NCBI GenBank assembly: GCA_002898535.1
Contig: BEHN01000004.1
Span: 62,001 to 126,000 of the forward strand
Length of the DNA stretch: 64,000 bases
Source: a bacterium HR11
GTDB taxonomy: Bacteria > Acidobacteriota > HRBIN11
Reading direction: 5' to 3'
Below the pieces are notes generated by a model. The model saw only the letters and a list, made by a program, of their open reading frames with translations. It was not told where the DNA came from and did not search any database. The translations under genes and the position numbers were made by a program. Each line of letters begins with the position of its first letter. Position 1 is the stretch's first letter. This document shows, in pieces, positions 28,100 to 36,039 of this stretch.

Positions 28100-28362
28100 A
28101 ACAGAGTCGTTCGGCTCGTGAGAATGGCGTCGGAACGGCCTTTCCCAGCGCCCGGGAAGCACGGTTTTTCAAGCATCCGGCAGATGGGCAGGTCGGCAGA
28201 TAGGCAGATAGAAGCCGGGTGGGCAAGGATCAGCCCCAGGGCTTTTGGGACCATCTGCCCATCTGCCGAACTGCCTATCTGCCAAAGCTTGAAAAATCGT
28301 CCTTCCCGGAGGGTCGAAAAAGCCGAATTCATGCGGGTTTTCACGAACCGAGCGGCTCCGTT
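28100..28362 (+). mobile_element. 263-bp MITE-like element, copy A4
   Basis: Left end AACAGAGTCGTTCGG preceded by AAT; right end CGAGCGGCTCCGTT followed by AGG. It has the same length (263 bp) and orientation as A1. It directly precedes the ribosome site of the fatty-acid transporter gene and could therefore affect its expression. Confidence 0.85.
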
Positions 28363-28374
28363 AGGAGGTCGTGG

Positions 28375-29715
28375 ATGTTACGGCGGGTGGCGGCCGTCCT
28401 CACGCGGTGGAGTCTCCGGTGGGTCCCGGACGCCTGGATCATCGCCGTCGCCCTGACGGTCATGACCTTCGGCCTGGGCCTGGTGTTTACGCCCCGGGGC
28501 CTGTACGGGTTGATTCGGGATTGGGGCGACGGCTTCTGGACCCTCCACAGCTTTGCGATGCAGATGTGCCTGATCGTGATCACGGGGTCGATTCTGGCCG
28601 ACGCCCGGCCCGTACGGGCCTGCCTGAACGGTCTGGCCGGTCTACCCCGGACGCCCCGGCAGACGGTCGCCCTGATGGCCTCGGTCTCGATGCTCCTGGC
28701 GTGGTTCCACTGGGGCCTGTCGCTCATCGGAAGCGCCGTCTTGGCGCGGGCGATGGCCCGCCGTCAGCGGGGCGTGGACTACGGGCTCCTCGTCTGCACG
28801 GCCTACCTCGGCCTGGGCGGCGTGTGGCACGCGGGTCTTTCAGCTTCGGCGCCGCTCCTGGTGGCGACGCCCCAGCACTTCATGGAGGCCGAGATGGGCC
28901 GAGTGCCGGTCACGGAGACGATCTTGCGGCCCTTCAACCTGGGCCTGACCTGCCTGGTCGTGGTCGTCTGGACGGCCCTGGCGGCCCTCCTGCATCCCCG
29001 GCCCGAGGACACCGTCGAGGCGGACCCGTCGCTGTTCCAGGAAGCCCCGGAGGCGGCCGCGCCCCGACGGCCGATGACGCCGGCCGAATGGCTGGCCCAC
29101 ACGCCGTGGGTCAATCTCCTCGTCGCCGGAGCGGGCTTTGCGTGGCTGGTCGGCTACTTTCGGAGTCGCGGCCTGGCGGGGCTGACCATCGACACGGTCA
29201 ACTTCGGGTTCCTGCTACTGGGGATTCTCCTGCATGGGACGCCGGCGGCCTTCCTGCGGTCGGCCGCCGAGGCGAGTCGGCACGTGTGGGGGATCATCCT
29301 GCAGTTTCCGTTCTATGCGGGGATCTTCGGCCTCATGAAGTCTTCGGGCCTGGCCGAAGTCATCGCCGGGTGGTTTGCGGCCGTCGCCACGCCGCGGACG
29401 TATCCCCTCATCGTCTACTGGTACTCGGGGGTCCTGAACTATTTTGTTCCCTCCGGCGGTTCCAAGTGGGTCATCGAGGCGGCCTACATCGTCCGGGCGG
29501 CCCGACAATTGGGCGTCGGTATGCCCGAGACGGTCCTGGCCTATGCCTGGGGAGACATGATGACGGACGTCATCCAGCCGTTCTGGGCGATTCCCCTCTT
29601 GAGCATCGCCCGACTTGAATTCCGGCATATCCTGGGATATGCTATCGTGTTCTTCATCGTCTACGTGGTCCTCACGTCGGCCGCCTTCTTTCTGCTCCCC
29701 GGGTGGGGCACCTGA
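28375..29715 (+). CDS. atoE: Short-chain fatty-acid transporter, AtoE family
   Basis: A 446-residue inner-membrane protein with about 11 hydrophobic segments. The family pattern is visible in VLTRWSLRWVPDAWIIAVAL at the start, WHWGLSLIGSAVLAR-like text and the conserved end block FVPSGGSKWVIEAAYI...AYAWGDMMTDVIQPFWAIPLL. AtoE proteins carry short-chain fatty acids across the membrane. ATG 28375 is used because AGGAGG lies 7 bp upstream; 52 more in-frame codons upstream are the MITE A4. No ato degradation genes are adjacent. Confidence 0.88.
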   Translation: MLRRVAAVLTRWSLRWVPDAWIIAVALTVMTFGLGLVFTPRGLYGLIRDWGDGFWTLHSFAMQMCLIVITGSILADARPVRACLNGLAGLPRTPRQTVALMASVSMLLAWFHWGLSLIGSAVLARAMARRQRGVDYGLLVCTAYLGLGGVWHAGLSASAPLLVATPQHFMEAEMGRVPVTETILRPFNLGLTCLVVVVWTALAALLHPRPEDTVEADPSLFQEAPEAAAPRRPMTPAEWLAHTPWVNLLVAGAGFAWLVGYFRSRGLAGLTIDTVNFGFLLLGILLHGTPAAFLRSAAEASRHVWGIILQFPFYAGIFGLMKSSGLAEVIAGWFAAVATPRTYPLIVYWYSGVLNYFVPSGGSKWVIEAAYIVRAARQLGVGMPETVLAYAWGDMMTDVIQPFWAIPLLSIARLEFRHILGYAIVFFIVYVVLTSAAFFLLPGWGT

Positions 29716-29751
29716 AGGCGGACTTCCAAACTCGCCGTCCCCGAATTAGGC

Positions 29752-29880
29752 CATAGACTATAGACCACGGACCACAGACTGCAGACCCGATCCATCGGGT
29801 GTTCTTCTGGCGAGTGGCGAATAGCGAATGGCGAGTGGCGAATGGTACCTGTCGCTACTCGCTATTCGCTGTTCGCCCCT
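29752..29880. repeat. Word repeats GACCACAGACC and GCGAATGGCGAGTG
   Basis: Degenerate tandem words CATAGACTATAGACCACGGACC (29752-29785) and GCGAGTGGCGAATAGCGAATGG (29811-29845), the latter followed by its inverse CGCTACTCGCTATTCGC (29854-29872), forming a hairpin upstream of the bc-complex promoter. Confidence 0.65.
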
Positions 29881-29930
29881 TCGACCTATCCACCTACCAA
29901 AAATGGAACGGGCCCAGGAGATCAAGGTAA

Positions 29931-29958
29931 TTGACAGCCGGGGTCGGTTCAATAGAAT
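29931..29958 (+). promoter_or_regulatory. Sigma-70-type promoter for the bc-complex operon
   Basis: TTGACA (29931-29936) and TAGAAT (29953-29958) are separated by 16 bp, and the Rieske start is 38 bp downstream. The -35 is a perfect consensus and the -10 has five of six bases. Confidence 0.65.
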
Positions 29959-29995
29959 GTAGGACCCCCTACGGCGGGATGACCGGAGGTGCCCG

Positions 29996-30523
29996 ATGGC
30001 CGCCGAGGAAGTAAAGACCGAAAGCGGCGTCACGCGACGGCAGTTCATCGTCTCGTGGGTCGGCCTGAGCTGGGCCGCTTTCATTGCGTCCGTCTTAGCG
30101 ATGCTGGGGACGTGGCTCCGGTATTTCTATCCGCGAGTCCTCTTTGAGCCGCCCCAGACCTTCAAGGCGGGCTTTCCGACGGACTACGGTCTGGGCGTCG
30201 ACGAACGGTGGAAGAACAAGCACCGGGTGTGGATCGTCCGGGACATGGGCGGCTTCTATGCGATTTATGCCCAATGCACGCATCTGGGGTGTACGCCGAA
30301 CTGGCTGGCGATGGAGCAGAAATTCAAGTGCCCCTGTCACGGGAGCGGCTTTTACATGAGCGGGATCAACTTCGAGGGTCCGGCGCCCCGGCCGCTGGAA
30401 CGTTGCAAGATATGGCTGGCCGAGGACGGGCAGATCGCCATCGACAAGAGTATTCGGTTCCGCTATGAAAAGGGGGAATGGTCGAAGCCGGAGGCGTACC
30501 TGCCGATGCCCTATACGGGGTGA
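29996..30523 (+). CDS. Rieske iron-sulfur protein of a bc-type complex
   Basis: A 175-residue protein with an N-terminal Tat-like segment (TRRQFIVSWVGLSW) and one membrane helix, then a Rieske domain. The 2Fe-2S ligand boxes are CTHLGC (about residues 93-98) and CPCHGSGF (about 112-119). It is the first gene of the quinol:cytochrome c oxidoreductase cluster (Rieske, cytochrome b N-part, C-part, octaheme cytochrome), behind a sigma-70 promoter. Confidence 0.95.
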   Translation: MAAEEVKTESGVTRRQFIVSWVGLSWAAFIASVLAMLGTWLRYFYPRVLFEPPQTFKAGFPTDYGLGVDERWKNKHRVWIVRDMGGFYAIYAQCTHLGCTPNWLAMEQKFKCPCHGSGFYMSGINFEGPAPRPLERCKIWLAEDGQIAIDKSIRFRYEKGEWSKPEAYLPMPYTG

Positions 30524-30536
30524 GGGGAGGCGAGCG

Positions 30537-30615
30537 TCGGTGTTGGGTGTTAGGTGTAGGGGGTAGGGTCGGGTCCTTGGAAGGACCGAACACCTAACAC
30601 CGAACACCCGGCATC
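30537..30615. repeat. Hairpin of GTTAGGTGT / ACACCTAAC words
   Basis: GTTGGGTGTTAGGTGTAGGG at 30541-30560 is followed, after GGTCCTTGGAAGGACC (itself a palindrome, about 30573-30588), by CACCTAACACCGAACACC. It sits inside the bc operon between the Rieske and cytochrome b genes and could modulate read-through or transcript stability. Confidence 0.6.
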
Positions 30616-30659
30616 GACATCTTGCATCCGGCGATTCCCAGTCGTTCGAGGTAGCCGGT

Positions 30660-31442
30660 ATGGCCGAACGAGGTTTATGGACACGGATTCGGAAGTCCCA
30701 AGTCTGGCGTTCGATGTTCCGACATGACATCCCGAAGGACGCGCGGGGGCGCTCCTTAGCCGTCCTCTCCAACGTATTCCTGCACCTGCATCCCGTGAAG
30801 GTCCGCAAGAACGGCCTCAAGCTTAGCTACACGTGGTGCATGGGGGGCCTGTCCTTCTTCTTGTTCCTGGTCGAGACGGTCACGGGCGTGCTCCTGATGT
30901 TCTACTACCGGCCGACGGCGCAGTACGCCTACTTTGACATCGTGGACCTCCGGGAGCAGATTCCCTTTGGGATCATGCGGGAGATCCACCGGTGGGGCGC
31001 TCACCTGATGGTCCTGTCCGTATGGCTCCACATGCTTCGCGTCTTCTTGACAGGGTCCTACAAGCCGCCGCGGGAGTTCAACTGGGTCGTCGGGGTGAAC
31101 TTGCTGGTCCTGACCCTGCTGTTGAGCTTCACGGGCTATCTCCTCCCGTGGGACCAGTTGGCCATCTGGGCCGTCACGGTCGGGACGAACATGGCCCGGG
31201 CGACGCCTCTGTTGGGTCATGAGGGGCCGGGGGCGGCACTCCTGAAGCTGGGCGACCTCCAGCTCATCCACATCGGGAGCGACGTGCGGTTTGCCCTCCT
31301 GTCCGGTCGTTTCATCGGGGAGGCGACGTTAAATCGTTTTTATATCCTACATTGTGTATTTTTCCCACTTATCGTGGCGACCCTGATCGCCGTCCACTTC
31401 TGGCGAGTCCGGAAGGACGGCGGTATCTCGGGACCCCTGTGA
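30660..31442 (+). CDS. Cytochrome b (N-terminal, haem-carrying part)
   Basis: A 260-residue membrane protein matching the N-terminal, cytochrome b6-like half of cytochrome b. His ligands lie in the [20 protein letters not shown] helix (about residues 102-121) and in the last helices ([28 protein letters not shown]). The Qo-site-like [17 protein letters not shown] stretch is conserved. Extra N-terminal residues (1-55) are polar. The C-terminal half is a separate gene 33 bp downstream, as in b6/subunit IV systems. Confidence 0.92.
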   Translation: MAERGLWTRIRKSQVWRSMFRHDIPKDARGRSLAVLSNVFLHLHPVKVRKNGLKLSYTWCMGGLSFFLFLVETVTGVLLMFYYRPTAQYAYFDIVDLREQIPFGIMREIHRWGAHLMVLSVWLHMLRVFLTGSYKPPREFNWVVGVNLLVLTLLLSFTGYLLPWDQLAIWAVTVGTNMARATPLLGHEGPGAALLKLGDLQLIHIGSDVRFALLSGRFIGEATLNRFYILHCVFFPLIVATLIAVHFWRVRKDGGISGPL

Positions 31443-31475
31443 CAATTCGAATTCCGAAGGGGGGAGCGAGCCGTC

Positions 31476-32552
31476 ATGCAGTACCTGATGGACCTCGTCA
31501 ACTGGCTGACGAATCCGCCGATCCTCTTCACGGTGGCCATCGTCGCCTTCTTCCTGGCTCTTCGTACCCGGTGGGTCTGGACGAACCGGTTTTTCATCAT
31601 CTGGACGAGCGGGTTGACGCTCTTCTTCTTGGTCAGTTTGGCGCATCCCCACTTCCGGGAGATCGTCACGAAGGGCGACAACATCCCCATCGTCATCATG
31701 GTGTATGCCGTCAGCTTTTTCGTGTGGCTGGGCCTCAAGCAGGCCTATGAGAACGACGAACGGATCGCTCGCGGGGAGCCCCCCTGGGAGGCCAGCTTCC
31801 AGGGGGAGAAGGAGTACGTCTGGCCGGACCTCGTGTACATCGAGTTTCTGTCGACCCTCGTCGTCGGCTTGGGCCTGCTGGTCTGGTCGCTCTTTGTCCC
31901 GGCGCCCCTGGAACAGCCGGCCGACCCGACGAACTCGCCGAATCCCTCGAAGGCCCCGTGGTACTTCCTGGGTTTGCAGGAAATGCTCGTCTACTACGAC
32001 CCCTGGATCGCCGGTGTCCTCCTGCCGGGCCTGATCATCATCGGCCTGATGTGCATTCCGTACATCGACGTGAACCCCCGTGGGAATGGCTACTACACGT
32101 TTCGGGAACGGAAGGCCGAGATCACGCTGTACCTGTTCGGTTTCCTGATCCTGTGGTGTCTGTTGATCTTCATCGGGACGTTCCTGCGGGGGCCGAACTG
32201 GAACTTTTTCGGCCTGTATGAGGAGTGGGACATCCACAAGGTCGAACCCCTGACGAACGTGGACTTATCCGAATACTTCTGGATTCGTCTGCTGGGCCAG
32301 CCCCTGCCGGCCCAGTGGTACGTCCGGGAGGCGCCGGGCCTCGTCCTGGTCGTCCTGTACCTCTTTGGCCTGCCGCCCCTCCTGGCGAAGACATTCCTGC
32401 GTCGGTATTACGAGAAAATGGGCTTTATCCGATATAACATTTTCGTCCTGCTCCTGCTGATCATGCTCAGCATGCCGATCAAGATGTACCTTCGGTGGCT
32501 GTTCAACCTGAAGTACATCGTCCACCTGCAGGAGTTTGAGTTCAATATTTAG
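31476..32552 (+). CDS. Cytochrome b C-terminal part (subunit IV-like, extended)
   Basis: A 358-residue membrane protein with about eight hydrophobic segments. The Qo motif PEWY appears as KAPWYFLGLQEML (about residues 154-166), so the Glu is replaced. After the usual three helices there are extra segments (IRYNIFVLLLLIMLSMPIKMYLRW). The protein is longer than plant subunit IV and begins with two extra helices (about 15-75). It is expressed with the b N-part and the octaheme subunit. Confidence 0.88.
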   Translation: MQYLMDLVNWLTNPPILFTVAIVAFFLALRTRWVWTNRFFIIWTSGLTLFFLVSLAHPHFREIVTKGDNIPIVIMVYAVSFFVWLGLKQAYENDERIARGEPPWEASFQGEKEYVWPDLVYIEFLSTLVVGLGLLVWSLFVPAPLEQPADPTNSPNPSKAPWYFLGLQEMLVYYDPWIAGVLLPGLIIIGLMCIPYIDVNPRGNGYYTFRERKAEITLYLFGFLILWCLLIFIGTFLRGPNWNFFGLYEEWDIHKVEPLTNVDLSEYFWIRLLGQPLPAQWYVREAPGLVLVVLYLFGLPPLLAKTFLRRYYEKMGFIRYNIFVLLLLIMLSMPIKMYLRWLFNLKYIVHLQEFEFNI

Positions 32553-32587
32553 GGGAATTCGGCCATTCGGGAGTTCGGCAGTCGGGG

Positions 32588-32741
32588 AGCGGACCGACCT
32601 GACAAGTCCGTCAGAATCTCTCTGGGAAGAGGCTTTTTGAGAATCGCTTTAAACGGACCGCAAGCCCTTTGAAAGCTTCAAGCATGGTCTGCTCACCGAC
32701 CGATGGCCTCAAGGCGTCCCATCCCGCTCGCCCGACTGCCG
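32588..32741 (+). repeat. Repeat family C, copy C1
   Basis: About 150 bp running from GCGGACCGACCTGACAAGTC to GCGTCCCATCCCGCTCGCC. An inverted copy lies at 40057-40210. It is flanked by TTCGGCAGTCGGG and CTGCCGAATTCCCGG words. The interior CTTTGAAAGCTTCAAGCATGG resembles the TTTTTCAAGC core of the MITE families. Confidence 0.75.
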
Positions 32742-32788
32742 AATTCCCGGATGGCCGGATTCCCGAATGGCCATGGGGAGATGGCTTT

Positions 32789-35689
32789 ATGCCGGCGCCG
32801 ACGAAAGGAATGCCGACGTTTTATGACATGGTTCGTCTCCATCGGGTATTCTTCATCCTGAGTGCCCTCTGGTTTGTCCTCCTCGTCTTCATGGTGTGGC
32901 AAGACTACCGACGGGAATGGCACCGCTATCAGCGGGAGTTCCGGAAGGTCGAGATGGAACGTGCTCAGCTCGCCCTCCGGGCGGCCGAGCAGTCGCCAGA
33001 AGCCCAGAAGCTCCGGGAATTACGGGCCCAGCTCCGGCAGGTCGAACAGCGGTTGGCCGCCAAAAAGGACGAGATCCGGGCCCTCGAACGGGAGCTGGCC
33101 GGTCTGGAAGCCCGTCGGTACGTCGAGGACCAGCAGTGGCGGTTCGCCAAGTCCGAGCGGGACAGCCTTCGTTACATGTACGAGGTCGCCCTGAACGAGA
33201 ATCATCCCGACGTGGAGCGGCGGCGTCGACGCCTCGAAGAGGCCGAGCGCCGGGTCGATGCCGCCTTTGAAGCCCTCAAGGCCCTGGACGAACAGATCGA
33301 ACGGGTCCATCAGGAGCTGGCCCGGCTGACGGGCGAGCGGGCCCGCATCGAGAAGGAACTCCAGCTCTTAGCCGGTAAAGTCGAGACCCTGGAAAAGCGT
33401 CTGAGCGAGCTGAAGCCCAGCCTCGTCAACTATCTTCGGGACCTCCCCCTCCTGGACTTCATGGTCCCTTACTTTCAAATCCGCCAAGTCTACCTCAGCG
33501 ACCTTTACTACGACGTCAACTTCCGGCTCGTCGAGCGGGCCGACCGTTGTATGACCTGCCACCTGGCCATCGACCGACCCGACTTCCAAGAGTATCGCCG
33601 ACAGCCCTTTAAGGCCCATCCCAAACTCGACCTGATGGTCGGCGGTGCCTCGCCGCATCCTGTCGAGAGCTTCGGTTGCACGATCTGTCATATGGGCCGG
33701 GACCGGGGGACGACGTTCGTCACGGCCGCCCACACGCCGCGGGACGACGTCCAGAAGCGTCTCTGGCAGGCCAAGTATGACTGGAAGCCCATGGAGCTCT
33801 GGGACGACCCCATGCTCCCCCTCCAGTACGCCGAGGCGACCTGCCTGATGTGTCACCAGGGCCAGCTCTGGGTCCGGGGGGCCGACCGACTCAACCGGGG
33901 CCTGGACCTCATCCGACGGGCCGGTTGCTACGGATGCCACAAGATTCCCGGCTTCGAGTACCTCCGGAAGGCCGGGCCGTCCTTAGAAAAGATCGCCGCC
34001 AAGACGACCCCCGAGTGGGTCTTCCGGTGGATCAAAGACCCCCAGAGTTTCCGCCCGACCTGGATGCCCAAGTTCTTCGACCTGACGAATACCCGGGACG
34101 AGTATTACCGTCGGCGGAATCACGTCGAGGCCCTGGCCATCACGGCTTATCTCTTTGAGAAGTCCCAGAAGGAGACCTATCCGCCCGTCCCCGTCCCTGG
34201 GGACCCCGCTCGCGGTGAACAGCTCGTCAAGAACCTGGGCTGTCTCGGATGTCATACCCTGGACCCTCAGGACTGGGCTCGGACCGACTCGGTCAGCCGA
34301 CGGAAGTTCGGACCCAACCTGGCGTACATGGGGAGCAAGGTCCGGCCCGAATGGCTGTTCGCCTGGCTGAAGGACCCCAAGGCCTATTGGCACAAGACCC
34401 GGATGCCGAACCTCCGTCTGTCCGACCAGGAGGCCGCCGACATCACGGCTTACCTGATGTCTCAGCGGAATCCGGCCTTCGAGGCCGCCCGCCTGCCGGT
34501 GCCCGACGAGTCGATCCTGGACGAGATCGCCGCTGAACAATGGATCAACCGCATGACGGCGTCGGAGATCCAGGCCAAGCTCCGACAGATGTCGCTTCGC
34601 GAAAAGCTCGTCTTCGTCGGCGAGCGCATGATCGCCCGGTACGGCTGTTTCGGCTGTCACGACATTCCCGGCTTTGAGACGACGCAAGCCATCGGGACGG
34701 AGCTTTCCGAGGAGGGCGACAAACCCATCGTGCGGCTGGACTTCGGGTACCAGAAGATTCCCCACACCCGATGGGACTGGTTCCGGACGAAGTTGAAGGA
34801 CCCCCGCATCTTCGACGTCGGCCGGGAGGTCAAGCCCTGGGAAAAGCTCCGGATGCCCCAGTTCGCCTTCTCCGATGACGACATCGACGCCATCGTGACG
34901 GTCATCCTCGGGCTGAAGAAGACGAACATCCTGGGGCCGACCAAGGTTCGACGCCTGACGCCCCGAGAGGAAGCCGTGTGGGCCGGCTGGCGCATCCTGG
35001 AGGAGCACAACTGCATCGGATGCCACCAGATCGGCCACGTCGGCGGGGACATCCGGGGCTTCATGCAAGAGGCCGGTATCGAACCCGGCCTGTGGCCGCC
35101 TGTCTTGAAATACGAAGACCGGCCCGGTCCGGGCGCGAAGGTCCGGACGGACTGGCTGTATCAATTCCTCAAGGCCCCCTATCCGATTCGGGTCTGGCTT
35201 CAGGTCCGCATGCCGACCTTCGGCCTGACTGACGAGGAGGTCAACACCCTGATCCGGGCCTTCGCCTCGATGGACAACGTGACCTATCCCTTCGAGGAGG
35301 CCTGGTACCAGAAGCCGCCCCAGGACTACGTGGCCATGGGGAAGGTCCTGTTCGATAAGCTTCAGTGCATCCGGTGCCACATCGTGAGCGCCCAAGCGGT
35401 CGGCGCTGGCGAGGCGGCCGCCTTCGCTCCGAACCTGGAGCTCGTCCGGTCCCGTCTCCGGCCGGACTGGCTCGTCCAGTGGCTGAAGGACCCGAACGCC
35501 ATCATGCCCGGCACCCGGATGCCGACCTATCCGTGGGGCGAGACCCTCCGGTCGTTGGACCCCACCATCGACCCCGACCCGAATAAGCAGGTCCTGGCCG
35601 TCCGTAATTACCTGCTCAACTTCTCGGCGGCCTCCGCCTCAGCTTCGACGGCGACCCGACCTGCCTTGACCCAACGGACTTCTCCGTAA
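32789..35689 (+). CDS. Octaheme c-type cytochrome with membrane anchor and long coiled coil (bc-complex subunit)
   Basis: A 966-residue protein. One membrane helix lies at about residues 21-38 (VFFILSALWFVLLVFMVW), then a charged coiled coil of about 190 residues (45-235). Eight CxxCH haem sites follow: CMTCH 254, CTICH 297, CLMCH 352, CYGCH 380, CLGCH 485, CFGCH 620, CIGCH 742 and CIRCH 860. The modules with WLKDP and RMP motifs look like repeated cytochrome c domains. ATG 32789 follows GGGGAG; 40 upstream in-frame codons are repeat C1. As the last gene of the bc cluster it should carry electrons from the Rieske centre to periplasmic acceptors. Confidence 0.9.
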   Translation: MPAPTKGMPTFYDMVRLHRVFFILSALWFVLLVFMVWQDYRREWHRYQREFRKVEMERAQLALRAAEQSPEAQKLRELRAQLRQVEQRLAAKKDEIRALERELAGLEARRYVEDQQWRFAKSERDSLRYMYEVALNENHPDVERRRRRLEEAERRVDAAFEALKALDEQIERVHQELARLTGERARIEKELQLLAGKVETLEKRLSELKPSLVNYLRDLPLLDFMVPYFQIRQVYLSDLYYDVNFRLVERADRCMTCHLAIDRPDFQEYRRQPFKAHPKLDLMVGGASPHPVESFGCTICHMGRDRGTTFVTAAHTPRDDVQKRLWQAKYDWKPMELWDDPMLPLQYAEATCLMCHQGQLWVRGADRLNRGLDLIRRAGCYGCHKIPGFEYLRKAGPSLEKIAAKTTPEWVFRWIKDPQSFRPTWMPKFFDLTNTRDEYYRRRNHVEALAITAYLFEKSQKETYPPVPVPGDPARGEQLVKNLGCLGCHTLDPQDWARTDSVSRRKFGPNLAYMGSKVRPEWLFAWLKDPKAYWHKTRMPNLRLSDQEAADITAYLMSQRNPAFEAARLPVPDESILDEIAAEQWINRMTASEIQAKLRQMSLREKLVFVGERMIARYGCFGCHDIPGFETTQAIGTELSEEGDKPIVRLDFGYQKIPHTRWDWFRTKLKDPRIFDVGREVKPWEKLRMPQFAFSDDDIDAIVTVILGLKKTNILGPTKVRRLTPREEAVWAGWRILEEHNCIGCHQIGHVGGDIRGFMQEAGIEPGLWPPVLKYEDRPGPGAKVRTDWLYQFLKAPYPIRVWLQVRMPTFGLTDEEVNTLIRAFASMDNVTYPFEEAWYQKPPQDYVAMGKVLFDKLQCIRCHIVSAQAVGAGEAAAFAPNLELVRSRLRPDWLVQWLKDPNAIMPGTRMPTYPWGETLRSLDPTIDPDPNKQVLAVRNYLLNFSAASASASTATRPALTQRTSP

Positions 35690-36039
35690 CTCGGCCATTC
35701 GGGAATTCGGCAGGTCGGCAGAGGGCGGGGGTGTCCTCTCCTCGGGACCGCCCGTCACGGCAGTGTCCGACCTCAGAACGCCGGGAGTCATCCGACGTCC
35801 GTCCCCTGTCGAGCACGACCCGAAGCACCATTACTTTGTCATCTTGTATTCTTTGGGAATCCGGACGTCCGGGAACCCGAGAAATTCGTCGGAGACGCTG
35901 GGTCTTGGTGGGGATCGGCGTCTTGGTCGGGCCGGCGGTCCAATCTCAGGAGCGGAAGAATCACGTGTCTATCCGGCGCCTATGGGTGGGTCCTGACGGG
36001 AGGGACGGACTGTAGTTCGTACTCCGTCACGCCGTCACG
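35690..36039. other. 350-bp convergent spacer
   Basis: A short GGCCATTCGGGAATTCGGCAG word block is at 35692-35721. The rest (35722-36039) shows no gene and no clear hairpin. It separates the convergent octaheme cytochrome and FHA activator genes. Confidence 0.5.

Larger units (their letters stand above)
27369..28374. repeat. 1-kb spacer with two inverted MITE copies and a palindrome
   Basis: This stretch holds no credible gene. It contains copies A3 (27432-27694, minus) and A4 (28100-28362, plus) as an inverted pair about 400 bp apart. Between them is an AGGGGCGACCC-GCC-GGGTCGCCCCT hairpin (28019-28043). The right end of A4 abuts the ribosome site (AGGAGG, 28363-28368) of the atoE gene. Confidence 0.8.

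Noticed and set aside
28219-28374. Longer N-terminus for the fatty-acid transporter (52 extra codons)
   Set aside because: These codons are the MITE A4; the family starts at the ATG 28375, which has an ideal ribosome site.
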